64,000 nt of DNA, from assembly GCA_001770935.1 (NCBI GenBank), contig MESI01000009.1:47413-111412 (forward strand). The letters run 5' to 3'. Below, in pieces: positions 18,037 to 27,612 of the stretch (the stretch's first letter is position 1; each line of letters starts with the position of its first letter). Source of the stretch: Burkholderiales bacterium RIFCSPLOWO2_12_FULL_61_40. Lineage in GTDB: Bacteria > Pseudomonadota > Gammaproteobacteria > Burkholderiales > Burkholderiaceae_C. The notes beneath the pieces were generated by a model that ran no database searches, was not told where the DNA came from, and saw only the letters and a program-made list of their open reading frames with translations. Position numbers and translations under genes: made by a program.

Positions 18037-19035
18037 ATGTGCGTTTCTGATCCGCAGACTCCGCATTTCGGCCTGACCATGTTCGACGATACGACCCCCA
18101 TCGGCAATTTGCTTGATCCTTCGCGCGCCAAACCGAAGCTCTTGTTGGTGGACGACCAGCCCATCAACATTCAGGTGCTGTACCCAATCTTTGCGGCAGA
18201 CTTTCAGGTGTTCATGGCCACCAGCGGTGCGCAGGCTTTGACCATCTGCAAAACCAATCCCCCCGACCTGGTGCTGCTCGACATTGTGATGCCGGGGATG
18301 GACGGCTTTGAGGTCTGCACCGAACTCAAGGCCGACGAAGCCACGCGCAACATTCCCGTCATTTTTGTGACAGCGCACACCGATGCGGCGCAGGAAACCC
18401 ATGGACTGGACGTGGGGGCGGTGGACTTTATTTCCAAACCGGTCAACCCGGCCGTGGTGCGCGCCCGGGTCAAGACCCACCTGACCCTCAAGCTGCAATC
18501 GGACGTGATGCGCAAGCTGGTGTTTCTGGATGGACTGACAGGGGTCTACAACCGCCGCTATTTTGACCAGCAACTGGCCATTGAAGTTGCGCGCTCTGCG
18601 CGCAATGGCGCTCCACTGGCCCTGATCATGCTGGACGTTGATTTTTTCAAAACCTTTAACGATTTGTACGGTCACCAGTCAGGCGACGATTGCTTGAAAC
18701 ATATTGCGCTTGCCTTGAAAAAGAACCTGCGGCGCCCCGCCGATCTGGTAGCACGTTACGGCGGCGAGGAGTTTGCATGCATCCTGCCCGACACGTCTTT
18801 CGATGACGCCATGCACATTGCCCAGGGGCTGGAGCAGAGGGTACGGGATCTGCATATTGCCCACGCAGGCTCCCGCGTCGCCCAGGTCATTACCATCAGC
18901 CTGGGGGTTGCCAGCCGGGTAGGCATTACGTCCAGCGATGCCAAAGCCTTGTTGGCGGAAGCGGACACCCAGCTGTACCAGGCCAAACACGCAGGGCGCG
19001 GCCGGGCCTGCGGCGCAGCGCTTCCGCTGGCCTAG
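18037..19035 (+). CDS. Response regulator diguanylate cyclase (REC-GGDEF, PleD-like)
   Basis: 332 residues as drawn; a second in-frame ATG at 18079 (MFDDTTPIGN) is a good alternative and neither has a clear ribosome-binding site. Receiver with LLVDDQPIN and VLLDIVMPGMDGFEV, then GGDEF with the active motif RYGGEEFAC. RPAD lies exactly five residues before it, giving the RxxD inhibitory site, so feedback inhibition by c-di-GMP is expected. It is divergent from the hybrid kinase at 15872-17899, from which it is separated by 137 bases, and converges on the single-domain receiver at 19070. Confidence 0.92.
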   Translation: MCVSDPQTPHFGLTMFDDTTPIGNLLDPSRAKPKLLLVDDQPINIQVLYPIFAADFQVFMATSGAQALTICKTNPPDLVLLDIVMPGMDGFEVCTELKADEATRNIPVIFVTAHTDAAQETHGLDVGAVDFISKPVNPAVVRARVKTHLTLKLQSDVMRKLVFLDGLTGVYNRRYFDQQLAIEVARSARNGAPLALIMLDVDFFKTFNDLYGHQSGDDCLKHIALALKKNLRRPADLVARYGGEEFACILPDTSFDDAMHIAQGLEQRVRDLHIAHAGSRVAQVITISLGVASRVGITSSDAKALLAEADTQLYQAKHAGRGRACGAALPLA

Positions 19036-19069
19036 TGCTTACTGGCACAAGCACGGAGGCTTTTGGGAA

Positions 19070-19498
19070 CTACACCAGCATGGAAAGCAGGGGGGACAAG
19101 GCCGATCGGCCCACGGGCTTGTTGACGGTCCCCAGCAGCGTAAAACGCCGCAGCTGGGCCACCATGGACGCAGCGTGCATGACATCGTCGCTCTGGCCAG
19201 ACACAATGATCAGCGCGCCTGCGTAGCCCACCTTGGCGAGCGACTCCATGAACTGAAAGCCGTCCATGCCCGGCATATACAGATCTATCAGCATGAGGTG
19301 AATGCCTTGTGGACTGGCCGATAGTTTTTCCAAAGCCTGGCTGCCACTGCCAGCCGTCACCACATCGGCCACCCCCAGACCGGCCAGGATTTCCGAAATC
19401 AATTCGAGCTGAAATGGATCGTCATCCACCAGCAAAACCTTGAGGTCACGGCGGCTGGAAGGACGGACGGCGATGGTCCTGGCAAATGGAGGGGGCAT
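19070..19498 (-). CDS. Single-domain response regulator
   Basis: 142 residues forming one receiver after a 17-residue N-terminal extension: acidic pocket LLVDDDPFQ, phosphoacceptor in LMLIDLYMPGMDGF, conserved Ser in IIVSGQSDD and Lys in GTVNKPVG. No output domain. It begins nine bases after the stop of the MCP-like gene on the same strand, so the two form a pair. It could be a CheY-like output or a phosphate sink for one of the neighbouring kinases. Confidence 0.88.
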   Translation of the reverse strand: MPPPFARTIAVRPSSRRDLKVLLVDDDPFQLELISEILAGLGVADVVTAGSGSQALEKLSASPQGIHLMLIDLYMPGMDGFQFMESLAKVGYAGALIIVSGQSDDVMHAASMVAQLRRFTLLGTVNKPVGRSALSPLLSMLV

Positions 19499-19507
19499 GG
19501 TGAAGGG

Positions 19508-20644
19508 CTACCGGTTGCTGCGTTTGTAGATCTGATCGGCCATGGTGGCGCGCTGGTTCATGTCCGCCAGCCATTCCTCTGATGAAGGCAAGGCCGCCGT
19601 GCCCATGTCGCTCAGGGTTTGCTGCATGCTGTCCATGTTGGCGTCCACACTGCCCAGAATCTGTGAAACGCGGTCCTGGAACTGCAAGGCCACCAACAAC
19701 TTCTCGACTTCACGGCGGACCACCAGGCCATGCGTACGCATGGAATCCGCCGATGCCCCCAGTTTACGTACATGGCCCAGCACATGCTCCACCAACTCGC
19801 CGGAGAGCGACACCGCATTCTTGTCTTCCTCCGTGGCTTCTTCCGCGGCGGACAGGGTCGTGTTCATGATGGCCCCGATATGTCCCACACGCTCACCAAT
19901 GTGCTTGCCCGTTTCGGCCGAACGCTGCGACAACATGCGCACCTCCGACGCGACGACGGCAAACCCCCGCCCGGACTCTCCGGCCCGCGCGGCTTCAATG
20001 GCGGCATTGAGCGCCAGCAAATTGGTCTGAGCGGCGATGCTGCGCACCTCGGCGGCCATGGCCTGCAACTCCAGTGTTTCCTTGGCCAGGTTGCGGACGT
20101 TGGCCAGCAGCGCGTCCTTGCCTTCAATCACATGGGTTAAAGACAACACCACCGGTTGCAGCTCACGCTCACACAAAGCGAGCAAGCTGATGGATTTACC
20201 GTCATCGGCATCTGCCCCCACCCGGCCCCCACCAATCCCCGCAAGGTCAAACTGCTGCAGCACCGAGCCAAAACTGGCCGTCAGTTGCACCACCGCCCCT
20301 TCCGTCTGTGTTTTGACCAAGCCCACATGGTGCTGCCAAGCGGGAAGCACGTTTTGCAGCAGTTCAGCGATATCTTCTGAGGAACACGCACTGCGGCCAG
20401 AGCCAGCTTGGAGCGCTAAATCGAGTCGGGACTGCGCCGTTTGGACTTGGGCCACCAAATACCAAACCGCCGCACCGGAAAACAAGGCGACTGCGCCCAA
20501 GGACAGCCATGGCAACCATGCCGCACCATTCCACTGTGGCAGCGCGGCCAGCACCACGAGGACAACCGGGCAGAGTCCCCACCACAGCAAGGACGGGGTG
20601 CCGTAGCTTGGCAGGTTGGCATGCGCACTGAGATCGGCATTCAT
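19508..20644 (-). CDS. MCP-like protein without a periplasmic sensor domain
   Basis: From the ATG at 20644 (MNADLSAHANLP) 378 residues. Two adjacent transmembrane helices (about 20-37 and 45-68) with almost no periplasmic loop, then a coiled-coil cytoplasmic region with the MCP hairpin tip ([19 protein letters not shown], then GRGFAVVASEVRMLSQRS). The signalling domain is shortened, with an unusual C-terminal segment containing LQFQDRVSQILGSVDANMD. The latter resembles the tail of small MCP-like proteins paired with CheY-like receivers. Such a receiver gene follows directly. A longer frame upstream to 20836 has no family support. Confidence 0.85.
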   Translation of the reverse strand: MNADLSAHANLPSYGTPSLLWWGLCPVVLVVLAALPQWNGAAWLPWLSLGAVALFSGAAVWYLVAQVQTAQSRLDLALQAGSGRSACSSEDIAELLQNVLPAWQHHVGLVKTQTEGAVVQLTASFGSVLQQFDLAGIGGGRVGADADDGKSISLLALCERELQPVVLSLTHVIEGKDALLANVRNLAKETLELQAMAAEVRSIAAQTNLLALNAAIEAARAGESGRGFAVVASEVRMLSQRSAETGKHIGERVGHIGAIMNTTLSAAEEATEEDKNAVSLSGELVEHVLGHVRKLGASADSMRTHGLVVRREVEKLLVALQFQDRVSQILGSVDANMDSMQQTLSDMGTAALPSSEEWLADMNQRATMADQIYKRSNR

Positions 20645-20851
20645 GGTTGGCTGTTCTTTCTCGCAAGTCACCGTAGCGCTCAAAAGGCAGAACCCAGACC
20701 CCAAGTCGTGACAGTTCAGCCCCCCTCGACAATTGATTCCGCCAATATTTGCTGGTTTAATCTGGCGTGATCGATCATCATATGCCAAAAAAAATGCACT
20801 TGGGACTCGCCCAAGATTGCAACAAAGAACATACAAGGGGAGTCAAGAGAG

Positions 20852-23842
20852 ATGCACGCGGACGTACCGAATGAATGCCAGGCGCTGGCTGCACAGTTGA
20901 GGACCAGCCAGGCGGCACTGCACGCCGCGCAAGCCCGCGCAAGCCGCTTGGCACGGATCTACAGCGCATTGACACGCTGCAACCGGGCGATTGTGCACAG
21001 CCGCTGCGAAGAAGAACTCTTCGAACACATTTGCCGCATTGCGGTCGATTCAGGGGGGCTGGCCATGGCCTGGATCGGACGTACCGCCCCCCACAGCAGC
21101 AGGGTCCGCCCGATCGCCAGTTTTGGCGATAAGACAGGGTACCTGGACACAGCCCAGGCATCCACCGAGGCAAGCACAACCTGGGGGTACGACCCCACCG
21201 GCACCGCGATTCGCGAGCAGCAAGCCATCTGGCACCCATGCGTCGATGACGTCGCTGCGCCCCTTTGGCGCACCCACGCCACCCAGGCGGGTTGGACTGG
21301 CTGCGCAGCACTGCCCCTGTTTCAGAATGGCAAAGCCATAGGTGCTTTGACTTTGCATGCGCGGACCGCACATTTCTTCGACCAGGACGCGCAGCAGCTG
21401 CTGGTCGAAATGGCCTCGGATGTCAGCTGCGCGCTGGACAATTTCACACACGCAACGCAGCATACACACGCCGGGCGTGCATTGCGGGACAATGAATCCG
21501 CAATCGATCTGGCCACCGGAAACGCCCGCACCGCGCTGGAGCAACTGGAACTGCAACACTACCGTAACCATTTGGAGCGGCAAAAATATGTGCTGGACCA
21601 GCACGCCATCGTGACCACCTGCGGAGTGGATGGCCGCATCACCTACGGCAACGCCAAATTCAGCGAAACCAGCGGTTTTTCACCCGAGGAGTTTATGGGG
21701 CGGGACCACAACATTGTCAACTCCGGCCGCCATCCCCACGGGTTCTTCAAACACATGTATGCCACGATTGCCCGAGGAGGCGTCTGGCATGGCGAAGTGT
21801 GCAACCGCGCCAAGGACGGCCATGAGTACTGGGTGGACTCCACCGTGGCGGCCTTCATGGGCGAGGATGGCAAGCCCCGGGAATACATCGCGGTGCGCAC
21901 CGACATTACCGAACGCAAGCGCATTGAAGAGGCCGCCCACGCCGCCAACCGCGCAAAATCCGAGTTTCTGGCCAATATAAGCCATGAAATCCGTACCCCG
22001 ATGAATGGCATGCTGGGTATGGTGGACGTGCTCCAGGCCACGGACCTTGCGCCTTCGCAACGCCGCATGCTCGATACGATCCACAATTCCTCGCTGGCTT
22101 TGCTCAGCATCTTGAATGACATTCTGGATTTCTCCAAAATTGAGGCCGACAAACTGGAACTTGAGTCCATACCGACCCAGCTGCGTGAGGTGGCAGAAGG
22201 TGTGGCACAGCTGCTGGTCACCAACTCGGCCAGCAGATCGGTTGAACTTTCTGTCTTTGTATCCCCCGAACTGCCCCGCTGGATCCTGGGTGACCCCAAC
22301 CGGCTTCGCCAAGTGCTTCTCAATTTGCTGGGCAATGCCTTGAAATTCACCCACCACCACGAAGAGCGCCCTGCCCGTGTGGTGCTGTATGTGGAACCCT
22401 GCGTGCAGGAGGATGGCACCCTCGGGGTTCGCCTGCGCGTCGTCGACAACGGCATCGGCATGAGCCCCCAGGTGCAGGCTTTGCTCTTTCAGCCATTCAC
22501 CCAGGCGGACGCCAGTACCGCACGGAAATTTGGGGGTACCGGCCTGGGACTTTCCATCACCCAGCGCCTGGTGGAGATGATGCAGGGGCGCATATCGGTG
22601 CACAGCAGCCTGGGGCAGGGTTCGGAATTCACCGTCGAGTTGCCCCTGCAACCCGCGGAGCCCGGTCGCAGTCTGCCCGCGGACCCCAAGCTCACGGGCG
22701 TGCGCCTGCTGCTTGTCACGACCGACGCCCACACACTCCTGGCCGTTCCGGCCTACTGCGGTTCGGCCGGTGCGCAGGTCGCGGTCGTGGCCAGTCTGGC
22801 GGCCATCCGCCAACATCTGCATCAAACCCCGTGGGCTGGCCCTACTGTGGTGCTGCTGGGCCTGGACGTGACCCCCCCCCTCCAGTCCTTGGGTCTGCCG
22901 ACCCCCATCGGCGTGGTCCGCCTGGTGCGTAGCAGCAGCGACATCGCAGCCCGGGAAATAGCGGTGCTCGCGCGCCCGCTGCTCTACCACGATCTGATTC
23001 ACGGTGTGGCCCTGGCCAGCGGGCGCCTGAGCGCGGTGGGCCAGAGGGACCCGCTCGAACGCCGCCACCAATCGGAACGGCCACAGGCCCCGAGCATCAT
23101 GGTGGCGCTGCAGACCCAACGCCTGATCCTGCTGGCCGAGGACAACGAGACCAACCGCGATGTGATGCGGGAGCAGTTGCGCCTGCTCGGTTATGCGACC
23201 GAAGTGGCCGAAAATGGGGCCATGGCGCTGGAGATGTGGCGCAGCGGCCGCTACGCGCTGCTGCTCACCGATTGCCACATGCCCGTCATGGACGGTTTTG
23301 AGTTGACACAAGCGATTCGCCAGGCCGAGCCCCAGGGCACACGCCTGCCCATCATCGCCGTCACCGCCAATGCCATGCAAGGCGAAGCCGAGCGTTGCCG
23401 GGCCCGCGGCATGGACGACTACCTGTCCAAGCCTTTGCGTTTGAAAGAAGTGGGGCCCATGCTGGCCAAGTGGCTGCCCTTGGCGCCGGTGGGCGGCCCC
23501 GAGCCCGCCACCGTGTGGGACGCATTGGCCCTGCGCAAGCTGGTCGGCGACAACCCCGCCATGCACCGGCGCCTGCTGGAGAAGTTTCTGGCCAATGCCC
23601 ACACCCAGGTGGCCGCCATGGGCTCCGCTGCGACCGCAGGAGAACCTGCCAAGCTGACCGAGGTGGCCCACACCCTCAAGTCGGCGGCGCGTAGCGTAGG
23701 CGCCCTGGCGCTGGGAGAACTGTGCCAGGCGCTGGAAACTGCGGGACGCGCCGGAGACCTGTCCACCTGCAGCGCCTTGTCAAGGCAACTGGAACCCGTA
23801 TTTTCCGCGGCTGCGCAAGCCATTCAAACCACTCTTGGCTGA
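20852..23842 (+). CDS. GAF-PAS hybrid histidine kinase with pseudo-receiver, receiver and HPt
   Basis: 996 residues, apparently cytoplasmic. Order: GAF (about 35-195), coiled linker, PAS (about 250-360; ITYGNAKFSETSGF), HisKA with an intact NISHEIRTPMNGML, HATPase (LLNLLGNALKFT, FGGTGLGLS), a degenerate receiver (about 620-730) lacking the acidic pair, a proper receiver (LLAEDNETNRD, LLLTDCHMPVMDGFE) and an HPt domain with AHTLKSAARSVGA. All parts of a multi-step phosphorelay sit in one chain. The next gene, 15 bases on, is REC-EAL and is the natural receiver. It is divergent from the MCP-like gene; 207 bases between the two starts hold the promoters. Confidence 0.92.
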   Translation: MHADVPNECQALAAQLRTSQAALHAAQARASRLARIYSALTRCNRAIVHSRCEEELFEHICRIAVDSGGLAMAWIGRTAPHSSRVRPIASFGDKTGYLDTAQASTEASTTWGYDPTGTAIREQQAIWHPCVDDVAAPLWRTHATQAGWTGCAALPLFQNGKAIGALTLHARTAHFFDQDAQQLLVEMASDVSCALDNFTHATQHTHAGRALRDNESAIDLATGNARTALEQLELQHYRNHLERQKYVLDQHAIVTTCGVDGRITYGNAKFSETSGFSPEEFMGRDHNIVNSGRHPHGFFKHMYATIARGGVWHGEVCNRAKDGHEYWVDSTVAAFMGEDGKPREYIAVRTDITERKRIEEAAHAANRAKSEFLANISHEIRTPMNGMLGMVDVLQATDLAPSQRRMLDTIHNSSLALLSILNDILDFSKIEADKLELESIPTQLREVAEGVAQLLVTNSASRSVELSVFVSPELPRWILGDPNRLRQVLLNLLGNALKFTHHHEERPARVVLYVEPCVQEDGTLGVRLRVVDNGIGMSPQVQALLFQPFTQADASTARKFGGTGLGLSITQRLVEMMQGRISVHSSLGQGSEFTVELPLQPAEPGRSLPADPKLTGVRLLLVTTDAHTLLAVPAYCGSAGAQVAVVASLAAIRQHLHQTPWAGPTVVLLGLDVTPPLQSLGLPTPIGVVRLVRSSSDIAAREIAVLARPLLYHDLIHGVALASGRLSAVGQRDPLERRHQSERPQAPSIMVALQTQRLILLAEDNETNRDVMREQLRLLGYATEVAENGAMALEMWRSGRYALLLTDCHMPVMDGFELTQAIRQAEPQGTRLPIIAVTANAMQGEAERCRARGMDDYLSKPLRLKEVGPMLAKWLPLAPVGGPEPATVWDALALRKLVGDNPAMHRRLLEKFLANAHTQVAAMGSAATAGEPAKLTEVAHTLKSAARSVGALALGELCQALETAGRAGDLSTCSALSRQLEPVFSAAAQAIQTTLG

Positions 23843-23857
23843 AATGGAGTTTTGACT

Positions 23858-25042
23858 ATGCACGAAGACATCATTTTGGTCGTGGATGACGATGCCTTCC
23901 AGCGCGAGGTCTTGGGCATGCAACTGGCCGGTCTTGGCTGGAACAACGTGCTCCATGCCTCCAGCGGAGAACAGGCGCTGACCCTGATGGATACCCATGG
24001 CCGGCACATCAGTGTGGTGATCAGCGATCTGTCCATGCCGGGCATGGACGGCCCGGTCCTGATGCGGCATCTGGCGCAGCGGGGGTTTCGGGCGCAACTC
24101 ATTTTGCTGTCAGGCGTGCAAGACGAAATTCTGAGCAGCGCCGCAGGTCTGGCCCATGCGCATGGGCTGGACCTGCTGGGGTGTTTGAGCAAGCCCTGCG
24201 CGCCCTCCCAACTGGATGAGTTGCTGGCGGGTCTGCATCCCCCCGCCAGCGTGCGCCACCGCACCAGCGAGGAAGAGGCCCTGGCACCTGAGCGGCTGGC
24301 GGCGGCTTTGGCCGCGGGTGAATTCATTCCCTGGTACCAGCCCAAGGTCGATATCCGAAACGGCCAAACCGTCAGCGCCGAAGCCCTGGCGCGCTGGCCG
24401 GTAGAGTCGGGGGGGATGATTGGACCAGGAAGGTTTGTCCCCGCCATTGAGGCCGCCGGTTTGGCCGATGAATTGTTTTTTGCCATTGCGCGCCATGTGG
24501 TGGCCGACACAGCGGCCTGGCACCGGCAGAACATCTCCATCAAAACGGCCATCAACCTGTCCATGGACACCGCACTCAACCTGGAAATGCCCGAGCGCCT
24601 GGGCCAACTGGTCAAGGCGGGTGGGCTGCATCCCTCGGACTTCATCATTGAAGTCACGGAGAGCCGCTTGATGGTGGAGCGTTCATTGGCCATGGAAACC
24701 CTGACCCGGCTCTCCATGATGGGCTTTGTCCTGTCCATTGATGACTTCGGCACCGGCTACTCCAGCCTGGTGCAACTCGTTGATCTGCCCTTCAAGGAAC
24801 TCAAAATCGACGGCAGCTTCGTGCAGCGCGCCAACACCGAGCGCAAGGCGGAAGCGGTTTTGCGCATTTCCATCCTGATCGGCGTCAATCTGGGCATGGC
24901 AGTGGTGGCCGAAGGTGTGGAAACCGCCGAGCAGCTGGCATTTTTGCGCACCTGCGGCGGCAGCATTGTGCAGGGCTACCAGATCGCCCGCCCCATGCCG
25001 TTTGCCGCCTGCACAGATTGGCTGCAATCCGAAGCCAAATAA
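23858..25042 (+). CDS. Response regulator c-di-GMP phosphodiesterase (REC-EAL)
   Basis: 394 residues from the ATG at 23858, chosen over the TTG two codons earlier because GGAG stands eight bases before it. Receiver domain (LVVDDDAFQ, VISDLSMPGMDG) then an EAL domain from about residue 140 with SAEALARW, INLSMD, EVTES, DDFGTGYSS, ELKIDGSF and VAEGVET, so the metal and catalytic residues look complete. This resembles VieA/RocR-type regulators, though no DNA-binding domain is present. Operon with the hybrid kinase upstream. It converges on cheB; the 52-base gap holds a repeat copy. Confidence 0.92.
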   Translation: MHEDIILVVDDDAFQREVLGMQLAGLGWNNVLHASSGEQALTLMDTHGRHISVVISDLSMPGMDGPVLMRHLAQRGFRAQLILLSGVQDEILSSAAGLAHAHGLDLLGCLSKPCAPSQLDELLAGLHPPASVRHRTSEEEALAPERLAAALAAGEFIPWYQPKVDIRNGQTVSAEALARWPVESGGMIGPGRFVPAIEAAGLADELFFAIARHVVADTAAWHRQNISIKTAINLSMDTALNLEMPERLGQLVKAGGLHPSDFIIEVTESRLMVERSLAMETLTRLSMMGFVLSIDDFGTGYSSLVQLVDLPFKELKIDGSFVQRANTERKAEAVLRISILIGVNLGMAVVAEGVETAEQLAFLRTCGGSIVQGYQIARPMPFAACTDWLQSEAK

Positions 25043-25096
25043 GCCTCCAGCCCGCATGGGTACTGCGCAAGCAGCTTCTTTTTTTATAGCAAAATC
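25043..25096 (+). repeat. Short repeat, copy 4 (between convergent REC-EAL and cheB)
   Basis: Clear member: GCCTCCAGCCCGCATGGG, then ACTGCGCAAGCAGCTTC, then TTTATAGCAAAATC. It fills the entire gap between the two convergent stops. The T-tract after AGCAGCTTC could help termination, but the stem is weak. Confidence 0.75.
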
Positions 25097-26159
25097 AGGC
25101 GCGCGAATCAAACTGCAAAATCGCCCTGGCGATGCCCTCCAACGGCAAAATATCGTCCACGGCCTGCAGCTTGATAGCCTCTTTGGGCATGCCAAACACC
25201 ACGCAGGTTTCTTCGTTTTGGGCAATGGTGCGGGCACCCCCGTCGTGCAGCACCTTCATGCCGCGCGCACCGTCGTCCCCCATGCCGGTCATGAGAATAC
25301 CCAGCACATCGCGCCCGCCGCATTCGGCCGCCGACTTGAACAGCACATCCACCGAGGGCTTGTGGCGGTTGACCGGCGGACCGTCCAGGACATGCACAAA
25401 GTACTGTCCCGCCACCTTGCGCAATTGCATGTGCAGCCCGCCAGGCGCAATAAGCGCCACCCCGCGCTCCAGGCGGTCACCGTCCTTGGCTTCCCGCACG
25501 TTCATGGCGCAAATGCCGTTGAGCCGTGCGGCGTACATGGCGGTGAATTTTTCGGGCATGTGCTGGGTGATGGCGATACCGGGAGCATCGGCAGGCAGGT
25601 GGGTCAGTACCAGCTCCAGCGCCTGGGTGCCTCCGGTGGAGCTGCCAATCACCACCGGCTTGTTCATGGCAAACGCGTGGACCGAACCCGGTACCGGCGT
25701 TCGAGCCGCCACAGGACGGGCGGCATGCGTGTCGGCGCCGGTGGGGCGGGCACGCGGCCTGGACCTGGCCGCTGTTTTCAGCGTCTGAACCATCTCGCGG
25801 CGGGAATCCGCCAGATGCTGCTTCAAACCCAGCTTGGGCTTGGCCAACACCGCCACCGCACCGGCCGACAAGGCCTCCAGCGCGACCTTGCTGCCTTCGG
25901 TCGACAGCGTGGAGCAAATCACCGTGGGAATAGGGGTGCTCGCCATGAGCTGCCGCAAAAACGTCAAACCGTCCATGCCCGGCATTTCAATGTCCAACAG
26001 CAGCACATCGGGCGGATTTTTGCGGATCATGTCCATGGCCAGCAAGGGGTTGGGCGCGCTGCCAATCAGTTCCACCTCGGGGTTATCCGAGAGCATGTGT
26101 GCCAGCGCCTGGCGCACCACGGCAGAGTCGTCCACCACAAACACCTTAACAACCATCAC
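25095..26159 (-). CDS. cheB: Protein-glutamate methylesterase/deamidase CheB
   Basis: Demethylates and deamidates chemoreceptors; activated by CheA phosphorylation. 354 residues: receiver with D56 in LLLDIEMPGMDG, a linker rich in Arg/Ala/Pro (about 118-165), and the esterase domain with the triad S174 (VIGSSTGG), H200 (QHMPEKF) and D296 (TGMGDDGA), whose spacings match the enterobacterial enzyme. The start overlaps the cheD stop by 11-14 bases (ATG at 26159 or 26156). Last gene of the chemotaxis operon. Confidence 0.96.
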   Translation of the reverse strand: MMVVKVFVVDDSAVVRQALAHMLSDNPEVELIGSAPNPLLAMDMIRKNPPDVLLLDIEMPGMDGLTFLRQLMASTPIPTVICSTLSTEGSKVALEALSAGAVAVLAKPKLGLKQHLADSRREMVQTLKTAARSRPRARPTGADTHAARPVAARTPVPGSVHAFAMNKPVVIGSSTGGTQALELVLTHLPADAPGIAITQHMPEKFTAMYAARLNGICAMNVREAKDGDRLERGVALIAPGGLHMQLRKVAGQYFVHVLDGPPVNRHKPSVDVLFKSAAECGGRDVLGILMTGMGDDGARGMKVLHDGGARTIAQNEETCVVFGMPKEAIKLQAVDDILPLEGIARAILQFDSRA

Positions 26160-26676
26160 TTATGCCTTGCTCTGAAAATACCGTTTCCACCAATGGCTCG
26201 CCCGATCCCACGGTCCAGGACACTTTGCGGTATCCGTTGCCCCCCAGACAATGGTCCACCACCGCAATGCCATGGCGCTGCAAAAATTCCCAAACCCAAT
26301 CCACGTTGTGGGTTCCCACATGCGTGGCGTTGAACATCTGCGGAAACATATTGCCGCCGCCAAAAACATAGGCCTGGCAGCACTTGGGATGAATCCCCAC
26401 CGCCTGCAACCGGGAAAACATCTCGTCCATCGCCACTTCACCATACGCTGTATTGCAGGCATTGGACACGTTGGGGCGTCCCACATGCACGATATGGCAC
26501 ATGGCCGCCACCGTGCGCCTGGGATCGGTCAAAATCACGCTGACACACGACCCCAGCAAGGTTCTCAACTGGTCACCCACCAACCCCAAAGCCACATCAC
26601 CCGGCATCAGCTCCACCGCCGCGCTGTTGTGGACTGCGGGTGTCTTGAAGGGTGCCTGGGGACGGTGGGTAGCCAT
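26146..26676 (-). CDS. cheD: Chemoreceptor glutamine deamidase CheD
   Basis: 176 residues from the ATG at 26676 (MATHRPQAPFKT). Catalytic Cys C44 in TLLGSCVSVIL and His H61 in MCHIVHVG keep the 17-residue spacing of characterised CheD. It deamidates receptor glutamines and can interact with CheC-type phosphatases, none of which is in this window. It overlaps cheB at its 3' end and follows cheR by 29 bases. A longer frame to 26760 would overlap cheR and has no family support. Confidence 0.93.
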   Translation of the reverse strand: MATHRPQAPFKTPAVHNSAAVELMPGDVALGLVGDQLRTLLGSCVSVILTDPRRTVAAMCHIVHVGRPNVSNACNTAYGEVAMDEMFSRLQAVGIHPKCCQAYVFGGGNMFPQMFNATHVGTHNVDWVWEFLQRHGIAVVDHCLGGNGYRKVSWTVGSGEPLVETVFSEQGISDGC

Positions 26677-26705
26677 GGTGTGGGATCGAAGAGCGTGATC
26701 TGACC

Positions 26706-27515
26706 TTAAGCCAGCTTGCGAAAAGCACCGGGAATGACGGTGGTGATTGGCGTATGGCACGGCACACGTCCCTCCGCCGTTCCCAAGAAAAACAAGCCTC
26801 CCGGCCTCAGGGCGGCCAGCACCCGGTCTACCACTGCGCTCTTGGTTGGCGGGTCAAAGTAAATCAGCACATTGCGCAAAAAAATGATGTCAAAAGGCCC
26901 CAAGCCCGCAAAGGATTGGCTGAGGTTGAGTTGGCCAAACTGCACCCGATTGCGGATCTTATCCTGCAGCAAGACCTGCCCCTGCGCCGGCCCTTCCCCA
27001 CGCAGACAATAGCGGCGCAATCGTTCGGGTGACACGGCACGCAAGCGTTCTTCGGGGTATACCGCCTCTTGGGCGCTGAGCAACACCCGGTGGCTGATAT
27101 CAGTGGCCAAAATGGACCAGTCCGGCCCTATCTTGCCCATGGCCTGCATGTCGGCCAGCAGCATAGCGGTGCTATAGGCCTCGTCGCCAAAGGAGGATGC
27201 AGCGCTCCAGATGGACACAGCCCTGCGGTTGCCGTAACCCGCCAATTCTTGTTCGAGCAAATCGTAGTGCCTGGGTTCTCTGAAAAAATAGGTTTCGTTG
27301 GTGGTGAGCAAATCCACCGCCATCTGGAACTCGGCGGCTTCGGCTTCATCCTCCAGTAGGGCGATGTAATCGGCAAACCCCTCCAGCCCCAGTTTTTGAA
27401 TGCGCGCAGACAGGCGTGAGTGGATCAGCGGTTTTTTGGTTGGGTTGTACGAAAGCCCGGCAGCCTCGTACATGAGATCGGCGATCTGTTTGAATTCACG
27501 GTCACTGAACTGCAT
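26706..27515 (-). CDS. cheR: Chemotaxis protein methyltransferase CheR
   Basis: SAM-dependent methylation of receptor glutamates. 269 residues from the ATG at 27515 (MQFSDREFKQIADLM). N-terminal helical domain, then the SAM domain with VSIWSAASSFGDEAYSTAM, ILATDISHRVL and DIIFLRNVLIYFD. The usual glycine of the SAM loop (often SAGCSTGEE) is altered to SAASSFGDE. No TPR tail. The receptors encoded nearby have no obvious C-terminal CheR-tethering pentapeptide. Confidence 0.94.
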   Translation of the reverse strand: MQFSDREFKQIADLMYEAAGLSYNPTKKPLIHSRLSARIQKLGLEGFADYIALLEDEAEAAEFQMAVDLLTTNETYFFREPRHYDLLEQELAGYGNRRAVSIWSAASSFGDEAYSTAMLLADMQAMGKIGPDWSILATDISHRVLLSAQEAVYPEERLRAVSPERLRRYCLRGEGPAQGQVLLQDKIRNRVQFGQLNLSQSFAGLGPFDIIFLRNVLIYFDPPTKSAVVDRVLAALRPGGLFFLGTAEGRVPCHTPITTVIPGAFRKLA

Positions 27516-27612
27516 TGAACCTACCCCTGTTGGATACCCCACCAAATCACGCGGTCCTGCCAGAAACCGCACCATCCGCCACGCCATGACAGCACACCTG
27601 TTCGGCTTCCGG

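Noticed and set aside
21680..23671. A 663-codon open frame antisense to the GAF-PAS hybrid kinase
   Set aside because: Shadow composition and no recognisable domain, while the kinase frame has every motif.
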